Assembly (NCBI GenBank): GCA_021325365.1
Contig: JAJPHF010000061.1
Span: 1 to 39,976, forward strand
Origin: Pseudomonadota bacterium
GTDB taxonomy: Bacteria > Chloroflexota > UBA6077 > JAJPHF01
Direction of reading: 5' to 3'
DNA length: 39,976 nt
Shown: positions 1-6,785 of the stretch, piece by piece
How positions within the stretch are numbered: the first letter of the stretch is position 1
Layout of the letters: the number at the start of each line of letters is the position of its first letter
The notes under the pieces: model-generated
The model's input: the letters and a program-made list of their open reading frames with translations, nothing else
Told to the model about the DNA's origin: nothing
Databases searched by the model: none
Made by a program: the position numbers and the translations under genes

Positions 1-96
1 CGGCGCGGCTTCGTGTTCCTGCCCGACGCGCGCCGCTGGCTGGCCGCTCAAGTCGATGGCGGCTTGCCGCTGCTCACTCGCTCGTTAGAGCAGTGA
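1..96 (+). CDS. C-terminal end of an unidentified protein (partial)
   Basis: Frame 1 is open from the window edge to a TGA at 94-96 and encodes 31 residues rich in Arg, Leu and Ala (it starts RRGFVFLPDARRWL and ends TRSLEQ). Codon use is GC-rich like the real genes around it, so it is probably the tail of a gene that begins upstream. The fragment is too short to assign a family. The next gene on the same strand begins at least 55 bases downstream. Confidence 0.5.
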   Translation, partial: RRGFVFLPDARRWLAAQVDGGLPLLTRSLEQ

Positions 97-151
97 ATAG
101 CCCTAGACGCAGGGGACGGTTCGTTGACCGCGGCGAGCGACGGACGCTACA

Positions 152-1303
152 GTGAGGGCGGCGCACGAGCGTCGCGCCGGCCGCGCGAGCGCCCCAGCCC
201 ACACCCCGGAGGCAGCCCTGTATCGTTTCGCGCCGTCCCTCGTGGCCGCCGGGCTGGTCGTCGCGGCGCTGGGGTGCGCCCCTGGCGCGACCCAGGTGGT
301 GGAGCCCGCCGCCACACCCGGGGCGCCGCCGTCTCCCACCGTTGCCACGCTCCCCACGCCGATGGCGACCGTGGAGCGCGCGGCCGTGCGGGCGCTGGTG
401 CCCGTGGCGCCCGGGGCCTGGTCGCTGGCGGTGGCGCCTCGCCTGCATCGCGCGTACGTGACCAGCCGCGAGTCGGACGTCGTCTCCATCGTCGATCTCG
501 ACCAAAATCAAGTAGTGCAGGCTGTTAGCGTCGGGCCGGACCCGCACAACGTGGTGGTGGACGAGGCCGCGGGCCGCGCCTACGTCACCCTGCACGGGGG
601 AACCTCGACACAGCGCGGCGACGCGGTCGCCGTGTTGGACGCGCTGGAGGGAACGGTGCTGGCCAAGTGGCCGACCGGACCGTTCCCGGCGCAGATCGAC
701 CTCGATCCGGTCCTGGGGCGGCTGTACGTGGTGAACGAGGGCGACGGCACGGTCTCGCTGCTGGACACGGCCGACGGCTCGACGGTGCGGCAGGTGAAGA
801 TGCCGGGCCAGCCGATGGACGTGGCGGCAAGCGTCACGTCCGGCCGCGCGTACGTGACTACCTGGGTCGGCGGCGGGCTGGTGGCGCTCGACGGGCGCGA
901 CGGCGCGGTCGTGGCGCAGACGCCGCTCGGCCCGATGCCGCTGCGGGTAGCGGTGAACCCCAAGACTGAGCGCGTCTACGCGGCCGACGGCACGGCCCCG
1001 GGGGCGGACCGCGGCGCGCTATGGACCGTGGAGGGCTGGAGCGGGGCGACGACGAGCCGGCCGCTCGGCGCGCTGCCGCTCGCCGTCGCCGCGGACGCCG
1101 AGGCGGACGAGGTGGTCGTGGCCGATGCGCGGCTGGGGACGCTGGCGCTACTGGACGGCACGGGCCAGGACCTGCGCTGGCTCGGGGCGGTGGGCCCCGC
1201 GCCGCACACGCTCATGGCGAGCCGCGCGCTGGGGCGGGCGTACGTGGTGATCAGCGGCACGAACGCCCTGGCCGTGCTCGACTGGCCACCGGCGGGGCAG
1301 TAG
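152..1303 (+). CDS. YVTN-type beta-propeller lipoprotein
   Basis: This is a secreted beta-propeller repeat protein, probably a surface-anchored lipoprotein. After a hydrophobic stretch ending VVAALGC (a lipobox-like site) comes a Thr/Pro-rich linker. Blade repeats of the form AYVT...VSIVDL...VV..V.VG..P..V.VD follow; AYVT/RLYVV/RVYAA strands are visible at least five times. YVTN-family propellers occur in surface and redox-associated proteins, but substrates are rarely known, so none is proposed. The only standard upstream start is the GTG at 152, which adds 22 charged residues before the signal. A GGAGG at 208-212 sits five bases before an in-frame CTG at 218 that would give LYRFAPSLVAAGLVVAALGC, an ideal lipoprotein signal, so the true start may be CTG at 218. 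The fold is fairly sure; the role is not. Confidence 0.85.
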   Translation: MRAAHERRAGRASAPAHTPEAALYRFAPSLVAAGLVVAALGCAPGATQVVEPAATPGAPPSPTVATLPTPMATVERAAVRALVPVAPGAWSLAVAPRLHRAYVTSRESDVVSIVDLDQNQVVQAVSVGPDPHNVVVDEAAGRAYVTLHGGTSTQRGDAVAVLDALEGTVLAKWPTGPFPAQIDLDPVLGRLYVVNEGDGTVSLLDTADGSTVRQVKMPGQPMDVAASVTSGRAYVTTWVGGGLVALDGRDGAVVAQTPLGPMPLRVAVNPKTERVYAADGTAPGADRGALWTVEGWSGATTSRPLGALPLAVAADAEADEVVVADARLGTLALLDGTGQDLRWLGAVGPAPHTLMASRALGRAYVVISGTNALAVLDWPPAGQ

Positions 1304-1310
1304 ACGACGC

Positions 1311-1337
1311 GACAGCCGCCCCGGCGGAGCGGCTGTC
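1311..1337. terminator. Hairpin between convergent genes
   Basis: A 9-bp perfect stem (GACAGCCGC pairs with GCGGCTGTC, 1311-1319 with 1329-1337) with a 9-base loop lies just after the propeller gene stop and before the end of the opposing small gene. It has no clear T-run, so it is a possible bidirectional terminator. Confidence 0.45.
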
Positions 1338-1362
1338 AGAGCGGCGGGCGGTGGCTGGCGGG

Positions 1363-1593
1363 CTAGCCGTACCAGCGCTGCGTCCACTCCGGGTTCGCCT
1401 GCTTGAAGTCTTCGCCGACGAAGTCGTCGGGCGGGCGCTCGCCGGGATCGGGCGCGCCGATGGCCATCAGGTGCTGGCGGAAGGCGCCCCAGTCCACGGG
1501 GTCCTCGCCGTTGGCCGCCCGAGCGTCACGCCACTCGTCGTACTGGGACCGGATGTTGGGATTGTCCGCCTCCAGGTCCGCGAAGGTACTCAT
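1363..1593 (-). CDS. Small acidic hypothetical protein (76 aa)
   Basis: A complete 76-residue frame starts with ATG at 1593 behind a good GGAGG ribosome site (upstream strand reads ACGGGAGGAACGGCCTAC). The product is acidic and soluble, rich in Asp, Glu and Trp (FADLEADNPNIRSQYDEW near the start, NPEWTQRWYG at the end), with no signal peptide or membrane segment. It stands alone between the propeller lipoprotein (convergent) and a promoter region. The strong ribosome site and non-repetitive composition support a real gene. I do not recognise the family. Confidence 0.75.
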   Translation of the reverse strand: MSTFADLEADNPNIRSQYDEWRDARAANGEDPVDWGAFRQHLMAIGAPDPGERPPDDFVGEDFKQANPEWTQRWYG

Positions 1594-1806
1594 GTAGGCC
1601 GTTCCTCCCGTATATGCTGCCGCACGGAGCCGCCGCAGCCCCTCCCGTGCAAGCCGCGTGCCACGCCAGGACCGCGCGGCAGGTCGACGCCTACTGCTAG
1701 GGTACCACGCGTGTCATAACCGCGGTCGCGGGCCGCGGCGGCGCGTGGTTGCGGACTCGCGGTGGGCGACGGAAGGGCGCCGGGGTAGGGAGGAGCGGTA
1801 CCCGAA

Positions 1807-1845
1807 TGTCAAAAATTGACATATCCGTGACGGCGCATTTATAAA
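1807..1845 (+). promoter_or_regulatory. Sigma-70-like promoter with palindromic operator over the -35 box
   Basis: A consensus TTGACA (-35, 1816-1821) is followed by 17 bases and TTATAA (1839-1844; TATAAA with an 18-base spacer). The -35 forms the right half of a perfect inverted repeat, TGTCAAAAATTGACA (1807-1821), so a dimeric regulator bound there would compete with RNA polymerase. It stands out sharply against the GC-rich surroundings. The nearest downstream gene encodes a CRP-type DNA-binding fusion, which makes autoregulation a reasonable but untested guess. Confidence 0.6.
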
Positions 1846-1935
1846 CGGTCGGCCTTTTCCCCTAGTATATTGAGGACGAATGCGCGCGGCCGAGTGGTAC
1901 CAGATCGGACCCGGCGGTTGACCTACCGGGGCGCG

Positions 1936-1968
1936 CCCTCACCCCGGCCCTCTCTCAAGGGGAGAGGG
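1936..1968. repeat. CCCTCACCCC-type intergenic hairpin repeat, copy 1
   Basis: This 33-base element begins CCCTCACCCCGGCCCTCTCT and ends CAAGGGGAGAGGG. It differs at one base from the copy at 24712-24744. The CCCTCTC...GAGAGGG halves can pair. Related longer palindromes lie at 32303-32421 and 39466-39547. It sits in the leader of the MBL-CRP fusion gene. Confidence 0.75.
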
Positions 1969-2106
1969 CGCAGGGGACCTTGAGCGCCGGATTCGGTATG
2001 ACGCCGCAGGCGTCGCCGCTTGTGAGGAACGGTGGGCGCACGCGCCGCAGGCGGCAGAGGCCAGCGCGCGACGCTCCACCACGTCACAGCGCGGGAGCGG
2101 CTGAGG

Positions 2107-4119
2107 ATGAAGCTCCGGTTCTGGGGGACCCGCGGGTCCGTGCCCACGCCAGGGCCGCGCACGGCACGATTCGGCGGCAACACCTCTTGCGTGGAGATTC
2201 AGGCGGACGACGGCACGCGCCTGGTGATCGACTGCGGCACGGGCGCGCGGGAGCTGGGCGCGCACCTGCTGGCCGAGAACGTCAACCCGCTGGCGGTCCA
2301 TCTGCTCATCAGCCATACGCACTGGGATCACATCCAGGGCTTTCCGTTCTTTGGGCCGGCGTACGTGCCGGGCTGCGCTATCGACGTGTACTCGCCGCCG
2401 GGCCTGGAGGGCACACTGGAAGCATCGCTGTCGGGCCAGATGCAGTACACGTACTTTCCCGTGCGGCTGGGCGACCTGCGCGCCCGCATCGACTTCCACG
2501 AGCTGAGCGAGGGCACCTTTCGCGCCGGCGGCGCGCACGTGCAGGCCCAGTACCTGAACCACACGGCCCCGGCGCTTGGCTACCGGGTGACGGTGGGCGG
2601 CGTGACGGTCGTCTACGCGACCGATCACGAACCGTTCTGGTGGCCGATGGAGCGGGGGCGCGGCCCGTGGGTTCCCACGCACCCGGGCGACGCGCGCCAC
2701 GTGGCGTTCCTGGAGGGCGCCGACATCGTCGTCCACGACTCGCAGTACGTGGACCTGGAATATCCGACGAAGCGCGGCTGGGGCCACAGTACTGTCGAGT
2801 ACGTCACGGAGGCGGCGCAGCTGGCGGGCGTGAAGCAGCTCGTGCTATTCCACCACGACCCGACGCACGACGACCGGCTGCTCGCGTCGATCGCCCGCTC
2901 CGCCAGCCGCCGAGTCGCGGCCGCGGGCAGCGCGATCGAGATCATCACCGCCGCCGAGGGGCTGGTGCTCGAGCTGCCCGAGAAGCCGACCGCCGCGCCG
3001 GTAGCGCCGCAGGCGCGGCCGGCGCGGGTGCGGACGGCGCCGTTTGGGTCGCGGCTGCTGGTGGTGGGCGGCGATGCCGACGACGTCGCGGCGCTGCGCG
3101 AGGCGCTCGCGCCGGACGGCCATCGGCTGCTGCCCGCGCCGGCGGGCGCGACGGTGGCAGCGGCGGTCGAGCAGACGCACCCGGCGCTCGTCTTTCTGGT
3201 CGCGGGGCCGAGTCTGGCGGATCCGCTGCGCGCGGCCACGGAGCTGCGGGCAAGCGCGGTGGGGGCGACGCTGCCGATCGTCGCGGTGGTGGGGGAGGAC
3301 GAGCCGGCGCGTGCAGCGGAGCTGCTGGCGGAGGCGACGGACGTGGTGACCCGGCCCTGGAGCCCGCCAATGCTCCGCTCGCGGGTGCGCGCCTGGCTAA
3401 CGCGGCGGGATGCGGCGGACAAGCCGCCCGCGGCGCCCACGCCCATGCGGCGACGCGAGCCCGGCAAGCGGAAGCAGTCGCGGCTGCCCGACCTGTTCCG
3501 CGGGCTGCCGGCGCGGGAGCGCGCGGCGCTGCTCGGCGATGCGGCAGCCTGTCGATTCGTGCCTGGCGAGGTGCTGTTCCAGGAAGGGGACCCGCCGGGC
3601 GGGGTGTACCTGATTCGCGAGGGCGCGGTGCAGGTCGGCACGCGCGCGCCCGACGGGCAGGAAGTCGCGCTGGCGGTGCTGGAGGCGGGCGACACGGTGG
3701 GCGAGCTGGCGCCGCTCGACTCGGGGCCGCGCACGGCGACTGCGCGGGCGATCGCGCCCACGGTAGCGGACTACGTGAGCCGCGACGCGTTCCTGGCGGG
3801 GCTGGCGGTCTCGCCGCAGGCGTGCTTGCGGCTGCTGCGGCTGCTCGCCGCGCGGCTGCGCGCCACGGACCGCCGCATGGGCGAGCTGGCGTTCGGGGCG
3901 TTGCCGGCGCGCGTGGCGCGCTATCTGCTGCAAGGGTTGGGGAGTCGCAACGGCAGCGACGGCGTCGAGATCGCCGCGCTGGCGCAGAAGGTCGGCGTGG
4001 ACCGGCCGCGGCTCGAGCGGGCGCTGACGCTGCTCGAGGCGGGTGGGCTGGTGCGAGCCGAGGAGGACCGCGTACACGTCGTCGACGCCGACGGCCTGCT
4101 ACGCTTCGTATTCGAATAG
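2107..4119 (+). CDS. MBL-fold hydrolase / receiver-like / CRP-type regulator fusion
   Basis: This 670-residue fusion has three parts. Residues 1 to about 275 are a metallo-beta-lactamase-fold domain (starts MKLRFWGTRGSVPTPGP; metal motif H70-T-H72-W-D74-H75; later YATDHEPF and HDSQYVDLEY), of the phosphodiesterase/PhnP-like branch. Residues about 316-432 resemble a response-regulator receiver (RLLVVGGDADDVAALREAL...), but the segment where the phosphoacceptor Asp should lie reads PALVFLVAGPSLADP and lacks it. Residues about 463-670 are a cyclic-nucleotide-binding domain (GELAPLDSGPRTATARA cassette) plus a Crp-type winged helix (VEIAALAQKVGVDRPRLERA). It is probably a cytoplasmic regulator coupling hydrolysis or sensing of a small molecule to transcription. 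ATG 2107 was chosen because the conserved MBL N-terminus starts there. It follows the promoter at 1807-1845. The domains are clear; the ligand is unknown. Confidence 0.9.
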   Translation: MKLRFWGTRGSVPTPGPRTARFGGNTSCVEIQADDGTRLVIDCGTGARELGAHLLAENVNPLAVHLLISHTHWDHIQGFPFFGPAYVPGCAIDVYSPPGLEGTLEASLSGQMQYTYFPVRLGDLRARIDFHELSEGTFRAGGAHVQAQYLNHTAPALGYRVTVGGVTVVYATDHEPFWWPMERGRGPWVPTHPGDARHVAFLEGADIVVHDSQYVDLEYPTKRGWGHSTVEYVTEAAQLAGVKQLVLFHHDPTHDDRLLASIARSASRRVAAAGSAIEIITAAEGLVLELPEKPTAAPVAPQARPARVRTAPFGSRLLVVGGDADDVAALREALAPDGHRLLPAPAGATVAAAVEQTHPALVFLVAGPSLADPLRAATELRASAVGATLPIVAVVGEDEPARAAELLAEATDVVTRPWSPPMLRSRVRAWLTRRDAADKPPAAPTPMRRREPGKRKQSRLPDLFRGLPARERAALLGDAAACRFVPGEVLFQEGDPPGGVYLIREGAVQVGTRAPDGQEVALAVLEAGDTVGELAPLDSGPRTATARAIAPTVADYVSRDAFLAGLAVSPQACLRLLRLLAARLRATDRRMGELAFGALPARVARYLLQGLGSRNGSDGVEIAALAQKVGVDRPRLERALTLLEAGGLVRAEEDRVHVVDADGLLRFVFE

Positions 4120-4176
4120 GCAGGCGGGCGCGCGAAGCGGGCCGCGTGCGCGGCCATCGGGAGGCAGACGCGGATC

Positions 4177-4839
4177 GTGGCGGGTGAGCTGCAAGACATT
4201 CCCCTGTTTCCGCTGGGCGCGGTCGTGCTCTTCCCGGGCATGGCGCTGCCGTTGCACGTCTTCGAGGAGCGCTACAAGCAGATGGTGGGGCGCTGCCTCG
4301 CGACGAACGAGGGCTTTGGGGTGGTGCTGATCCGCGAGGGGCGCGAGGTGGGCGCCCCCGCCGAGCCGTTCGAGGTGGGGACCGTTGCCCGGATCGCTAG
4401 CGTGGAGCGCCTGCCGGACGGGCGCATGAACCTGGTGACCGTTGGGACGCGGCGCTTTCGCTGCGTCGAGCACGTCCAGGTCGAGCCTTACCGCATCGCG
4501 CGGGTGGAGTGGCTGGACGACCCGCCGGCGGGCGACGAGATCGGCGCGCTGGCGGGCGAGGTGCGGGCCGCGGTCGAAGAGTACCTGCAGGCCGTTTACG
4601 CGCTGGCCGAGCGCCCGCGGCGGGCGATCGAGTTCCCCGACGACGTCGCGCTGCTGTCGTTCCAGGTGGGCGCGGTGTTGCAGATCGCGCCGCAGGAGCG
4701 GCAGCGGCTGCTGGAAACGACGGCCACCGACGCGCGCCTGCGGCAGGAGCTTGCTTACCTCCGTCGCGAGACGCGGCTGCTGCAACTCCTCCTGAGCCGC
4801 CGCGACAGCGGGAACGCCGGCAAGTTCTCGCGGAACTAG
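4177..4839 (+). CDS. LON substrate-binding-domain protein
   Basis: A 220-residue protein made of a LON N-terminal (PUA-like) domain alone, without the AAA ATPase or protease domains of Lon. The conserved opening DIPLFPLGAVVLFPGMALPLHVFEERY (written here as the pieces DIPLFPLGAVVLFPG and MALPLHVFEERY), then GVVLIREGREVG and GTVARIASVERLPDGRMNLV match stand-alone LON-domain proteins, which are common in actinobacteria and Chloroflexota. A helical C-terminal part (ALLSFQVGAVLQIAPQERQRLL) is as in Lon N-domains. The start is GTG 4177. It lies 57 bases after the MBL-CRP fusion and is probably co-transcribed. A role in protein quality control is assumed from the family only. Confidence 0.88.
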   Translation: MAGELQDIPLFPLGAVVLFPGMALPLHVFEERYKQMVGRCLATNEGFGVVLIREGREVGAPAEPFEVGTVARIASVERLPDGRMNLVTVGTRRFRCVEHVQVEPYRIARVEWLDDPPAGDEIGALAGEVRAAVEEYLQAVYALAERPRRAIEFPDDVALLSFQVGAVLQIAPQERQRLLETTATDARLRQELAYLRRETRLLQLLLSRRDSGNAGKFSRN

Positions 4840-5111
4840 CGGCGCCGAAAGCGGCGCACATGGCTCTCCGGGGGCGGCGCCTGACCGAGTCGCTCGGCGC
4901 GGGCGCGGCGCTCGGCCTGGCGCTGCAAGGACTCGAAACAGCGCCAGCAGACGTAGCCCCGCCCTTCCGGGTCGGGGATCGGCTCGCTCTCCACGTAGCC
5001 CGGCCCGATGAGGATCGTACACACCCGACAGTGCACGGCGCCCTCGGGCGCGGGCGGCAAGTCGCCGTCGAACTCTTCGGCGTCCAGATCGGGAGGGGCG
5101 TCGTCCTCCAC
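4836..5111 (-). CDS. Small four-cysteine zinc-ribbon-like protein (91 aa)
   Basis: A 91-residue protein with two CxxC pairs (C28-x2-C31 and C55-x2-C58, the latter YVCWRCFE), an acidic N-terminus and a basic C-terminal helix (ESLQRQAERRARAERLG). This suggests a small zinc-binding protein. The start is taken as GTG at 5111 with GGGAGA about nine bases upstream; the frame stays open far upstream, but that part is an antisense shadow of the glycerophosphodiesterase gene. Its stop codon overlaps that of the opposing LON-domain gene in a shared CTAG (4836-4839). The following minus-strand neighbour upstream is the GDPD gene, 41 bases away, so the two may form an operon. I do not recognise a named family. 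Confidence 0.65.
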   Translation of the reverse strand: MEDDAPPDLDAEEFDGDLPPAPEGAVHCRVCTILIGPGYVESEPIPDPEGRGYVCWRCFESLQRQAERRARAERLGQAPPPESHVRRFRRR

Positions 5112-5152
5112 CAGTCCGTCTCCCTGTTTCAGGCTGCGCGCTCGCCAGTACT

Positions 5153-5947
5153 CTAAGGACTTGGCGGCCGCGGCGCAAGCGCCGCGAGCAGGCGGTCGGG
5201 ACGGTCGGTGATGATGGCGTCGGCGCCGAGGGCGGCGGCGCGGCGCAGGGCCGCGAGGTGGTTCACGGTCCAGACGCCCAGGCGCAACCCGGCCGCGTGG
5301 ACGGCGGCCGCCCGCGCCGGGGTGAGCGCCGCGTAGCGGAGGCCGAGCCAGGCGACGCCGGCATCCGCGAGGCGGCGCAGCGCCGCGGGCGCGTCGTCGG
5401 GCCAGCGGTCGGCGAGCGCGCCGCGCGGCACGCCAGGCGCGGCCTGGCGTGCGGCGTACAAGGCGTCCCAGTCGAAGGAGAGGAGCAGCGCGTCGGCGGC
5501 CGGGCGCGCGGCGCGCAGGGCGGCGGCGACCGCGCAGACCAGCGCGGCGGGCACGCCCGGGTCGCCCTTCAGCTCGACGTGGACGGCGGCGCGGCCGGCC
5601 ACCAGGGCAAGGACGGCGGCCAGGGTGGGGGGCGGCTCGGGCGGGAGCCGCCGGCGGGGGAAGGGCGCGGTCGCGTCGAGCGCCGCGAGGCGCGCAGCCG
5701 GCCAGGCGGCAAGCGGGCCGTGGCCGTCGGTGGTGCGGTCGAGCGTCGCGTCGTGGAGGACGACCGGCACTCCGTCGCGGGTGAGGCGGACGTCGATCTC
5801 GATGGCGTCGACGGGCAAGCTTAGAGCGAGCCGGCAGGCGGCCAGGGTGTTCTCGGGTGCCAGGCCGGCGCCGCCGCGGTGCGCGACGCAGAGGGGGCGC
5901 GGCCGCGGGGACGGTGCGCCGGGGGGGGCCTGCCGCGCGTCGGCCAT
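5153..5947 (-). CDS. Glycerophosphodiester phosphodiesterase
   Basis: A 264-residue GDPD-family enzyme that hydrolyses glycerophosphodiesters to glycerol-3-phosphate and an alcohol. The catalytic/metal set is present: H23-R24-G25, P31-E32-N33-T34, E50-I-D52-V and H65-D66. The later VHVELKG, LLLSFDWDAL, GVWTVNHL and GADAIITDRPDRLL motifs complete the TIM barrel. Length is typical for the short cytosolic form and there is no signal peptide. The first 18 residues are Pro/Ala-rich and poorly conserved, so a later start is possible. It is divergent from the HEPN gene, with about 70 bases between starts. Confidence 0.93.
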   Translation of the reverse strand: MADARQAPPGAPSPRPRPLCVAHRGGAGLAPENTLAACRLALSLPVDAIEIDVRLTRDGVPVVLHDATLDRTTDGHGPLAAWPAARLAALDATAPFPRRRLPPEPPPTLAAVLALVAGRAAVHVELKGDPGVPAALVCAVAAALRAARPAADALLLSFDWDALYAARQAAPGVPRGALADRWPDDAPAALRRLADAGVAWLGLRYAALTPARAAAVHAAGLRLGVWTVNHLAALRRAAALGADAIITDRPDRLLAALAPRPPSP

Positions 5948-5999
5948 GCGCCGGCCTCGCGGGGCGCGCGGCGGCCGGTCCCGGCCTGGCCGCGGCCCG

Positions 6000-6008
6000 T
6001 GGTATAAT
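6000..6008 (+). promoter_or_regulatory. Extended -10 promoter, probably giving a leaderless mRNA
   Basis: TGGTATAAT is a perfect extended -10 element (TGnTATAAT). The HEPN start codon lies seven bases after it (ATG 6016, with a second ATG at 6019), where transcription would be expected to begin. The mRNA would therefore be leaderless. No -35 match is seen at 17 bases, consistent with an extended -10 promoter. Confidence 0.6.
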
Positions 6009-6015
6009 CGCGCCC

Positions 6016-6456
6016 ATGATGGACGCCGCGATCTACCTTACCAAAGCCGAGCAGTGTCTGGCCGGCGCGGCGCTGGCCGTGCGCCACGGCCAGTACAACA
6101 ACGCCGCGAACCGCGCCTACTACGCGGCGTTCCAGGCGGCAATCGCGGCGCTGTCCCGGGCCGGCGTCCAGCCGTCGACGCCGCGGTACTGGGCGCACGA
6201 TTTCGTGCTGCGCGAGTACTGCGCGCGCCTGGCGCGGCCGCACGGGGCCTACCCGCCGCAGAGCGCGCCCCAGTTCAAAGCGCTGCAGGACGAACGGCTC
6301 AAGGCGGACTACGAGGTGGAATTGCTCAGCCGCGCCAGCGGCGAGCGCGCGCTGGCCCTCGCCCAGGAGTTCGTCGCGGCCGTGCGGCAGCGGCTGGGCG
6401 AGGAGGTGGCATGTCGACCGAGCGTTCGGACCCGCTCGACACGCTCGAGCCGTTGA
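6016..6456 (+). CDS. HEPN-domain protein with altered catalytic motif
   Basis: A 146-residue HEPN protein (PF05168-like). Residues 1-130 have the family pattern: YLTKAEQCLAGAALAVRHGQYNNAANRAYYAAFQAAI. HEPN ribonucleases carry R-x4-6-H (typically NRAYYAAFH); here it reads N32-R33-AYYAAF-Q40, with Gln in place of the His, so RNase activity may be lost or altered. HEPN proteins usually pair with a nucleotidyltransferase in toxin-antitoxin modules. No such gene is adjacent. Instead a small unknown gene begins inside the HEPN 3' end (overlap 6411-6456). The start was chosen at the first of two ATGs just after the extended -10 box. Confidence 0.85.
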   Translation: MMDAAIYLTKAEQCLAGAALAVRHGQYNNAANRAYYAAFQAAIAALSRAGVQPSTPRYWAHDFVLREYCARLARPHGAYPPQSAPQFKALQDERLKADYEVELLSRASGERALALAQEFVAAVRQRLGEEVACRPSVRTRSTRSSR

Positions 6457-6659
6457 AGCGGGCGGTGCGCGCGCGGTTTCCCGAGGCCGAGTTCGACTAC
6501 CGCGAAGCGCCGGACGGCCTGCGCGCGTACCTCGACGTGTTCACCGACTGCACGGACGACTTCGCGGTGCTCGAGTGCGTGGAGGGCATCACGCTGGACC
6601 TGTACCTGCAGCGCGGCGTGCTCGTCCACGTCTTCCCGTTCCGGCGTCGGTCGGGCTGA
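6411..6659 (+). CDS. Small partner protein overlapping the HEPN gene (82 aa)
   Basis: An 82-residue acidic protein starting at ATG 6411, directly after the ribosome site AGGAGGTGGC. It overlaps the last 46 bases of the HEPN gene in another frame, which implies translational coupling. The sequence looks like a compact alpha/beta domain: a helix (LDTLEPLKRAVRARFPEAEF) followed by strands (GLRAYLDVFTDC, DFAVLECVEGITLDLYL, GVLVHVFPFRR). There is no GSxxRG nucleotidyltransferase motif, so it is not a MNT antitoxin. The tight overlap suggests it is the functional partner of the HEPN protein. I do not recognise the family. Confidence 0.75.
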   Translation: MSTERSDPLDTLEPLKRAVRARFPEAEFDYREAPDGLRAYLDVFTDCTDDFAVLECVEGITLDLYLQRGVLVHVFPFRRRSG

Positions 6660-6785
6660 GAGCGGGGCCGCCGTGGGGCCGGAGCGCCAGGCGGCTGGCG
6701 AGCGCGGGACGCGGGCTGGGGAGGCGCAGCAAGTGGCGGCCCCACATCCTTGACGTGGCCGGGGCAGGCGTGGCCGAGCTGGTGG

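Larger units (their letters stand above)
1594..2106. other. 513-base intergenic/leader region
   Basis: No substantial protein gene is seen. The region holds an AT-rich promoter with an overlapping palindrome (1807-1845) and one copy of the CCCTCACCCC hairpin repeat (1936-1968). It also holds a possible 13-codon leader ORF at 1880-1921 (ATG after GAGGACGA, ending GGT TGA; product MRAAEWYQIGPGG). The leader ORF is only suggestive. A transcript from the promoter would carry a leader of about 250 bases before the MBL-CRP fusion gene. Confidence 0.5.

Noticed and set aside
5625..6410. Long N-terminal extension of the 82-aa HEPN partner
   Set aside because: The frame is open back to 5625, but this part is antisense to the glycerophosphodiesterase gene and out of frame across HEPN; the ATG at 6411 has an excellent ribosome site.
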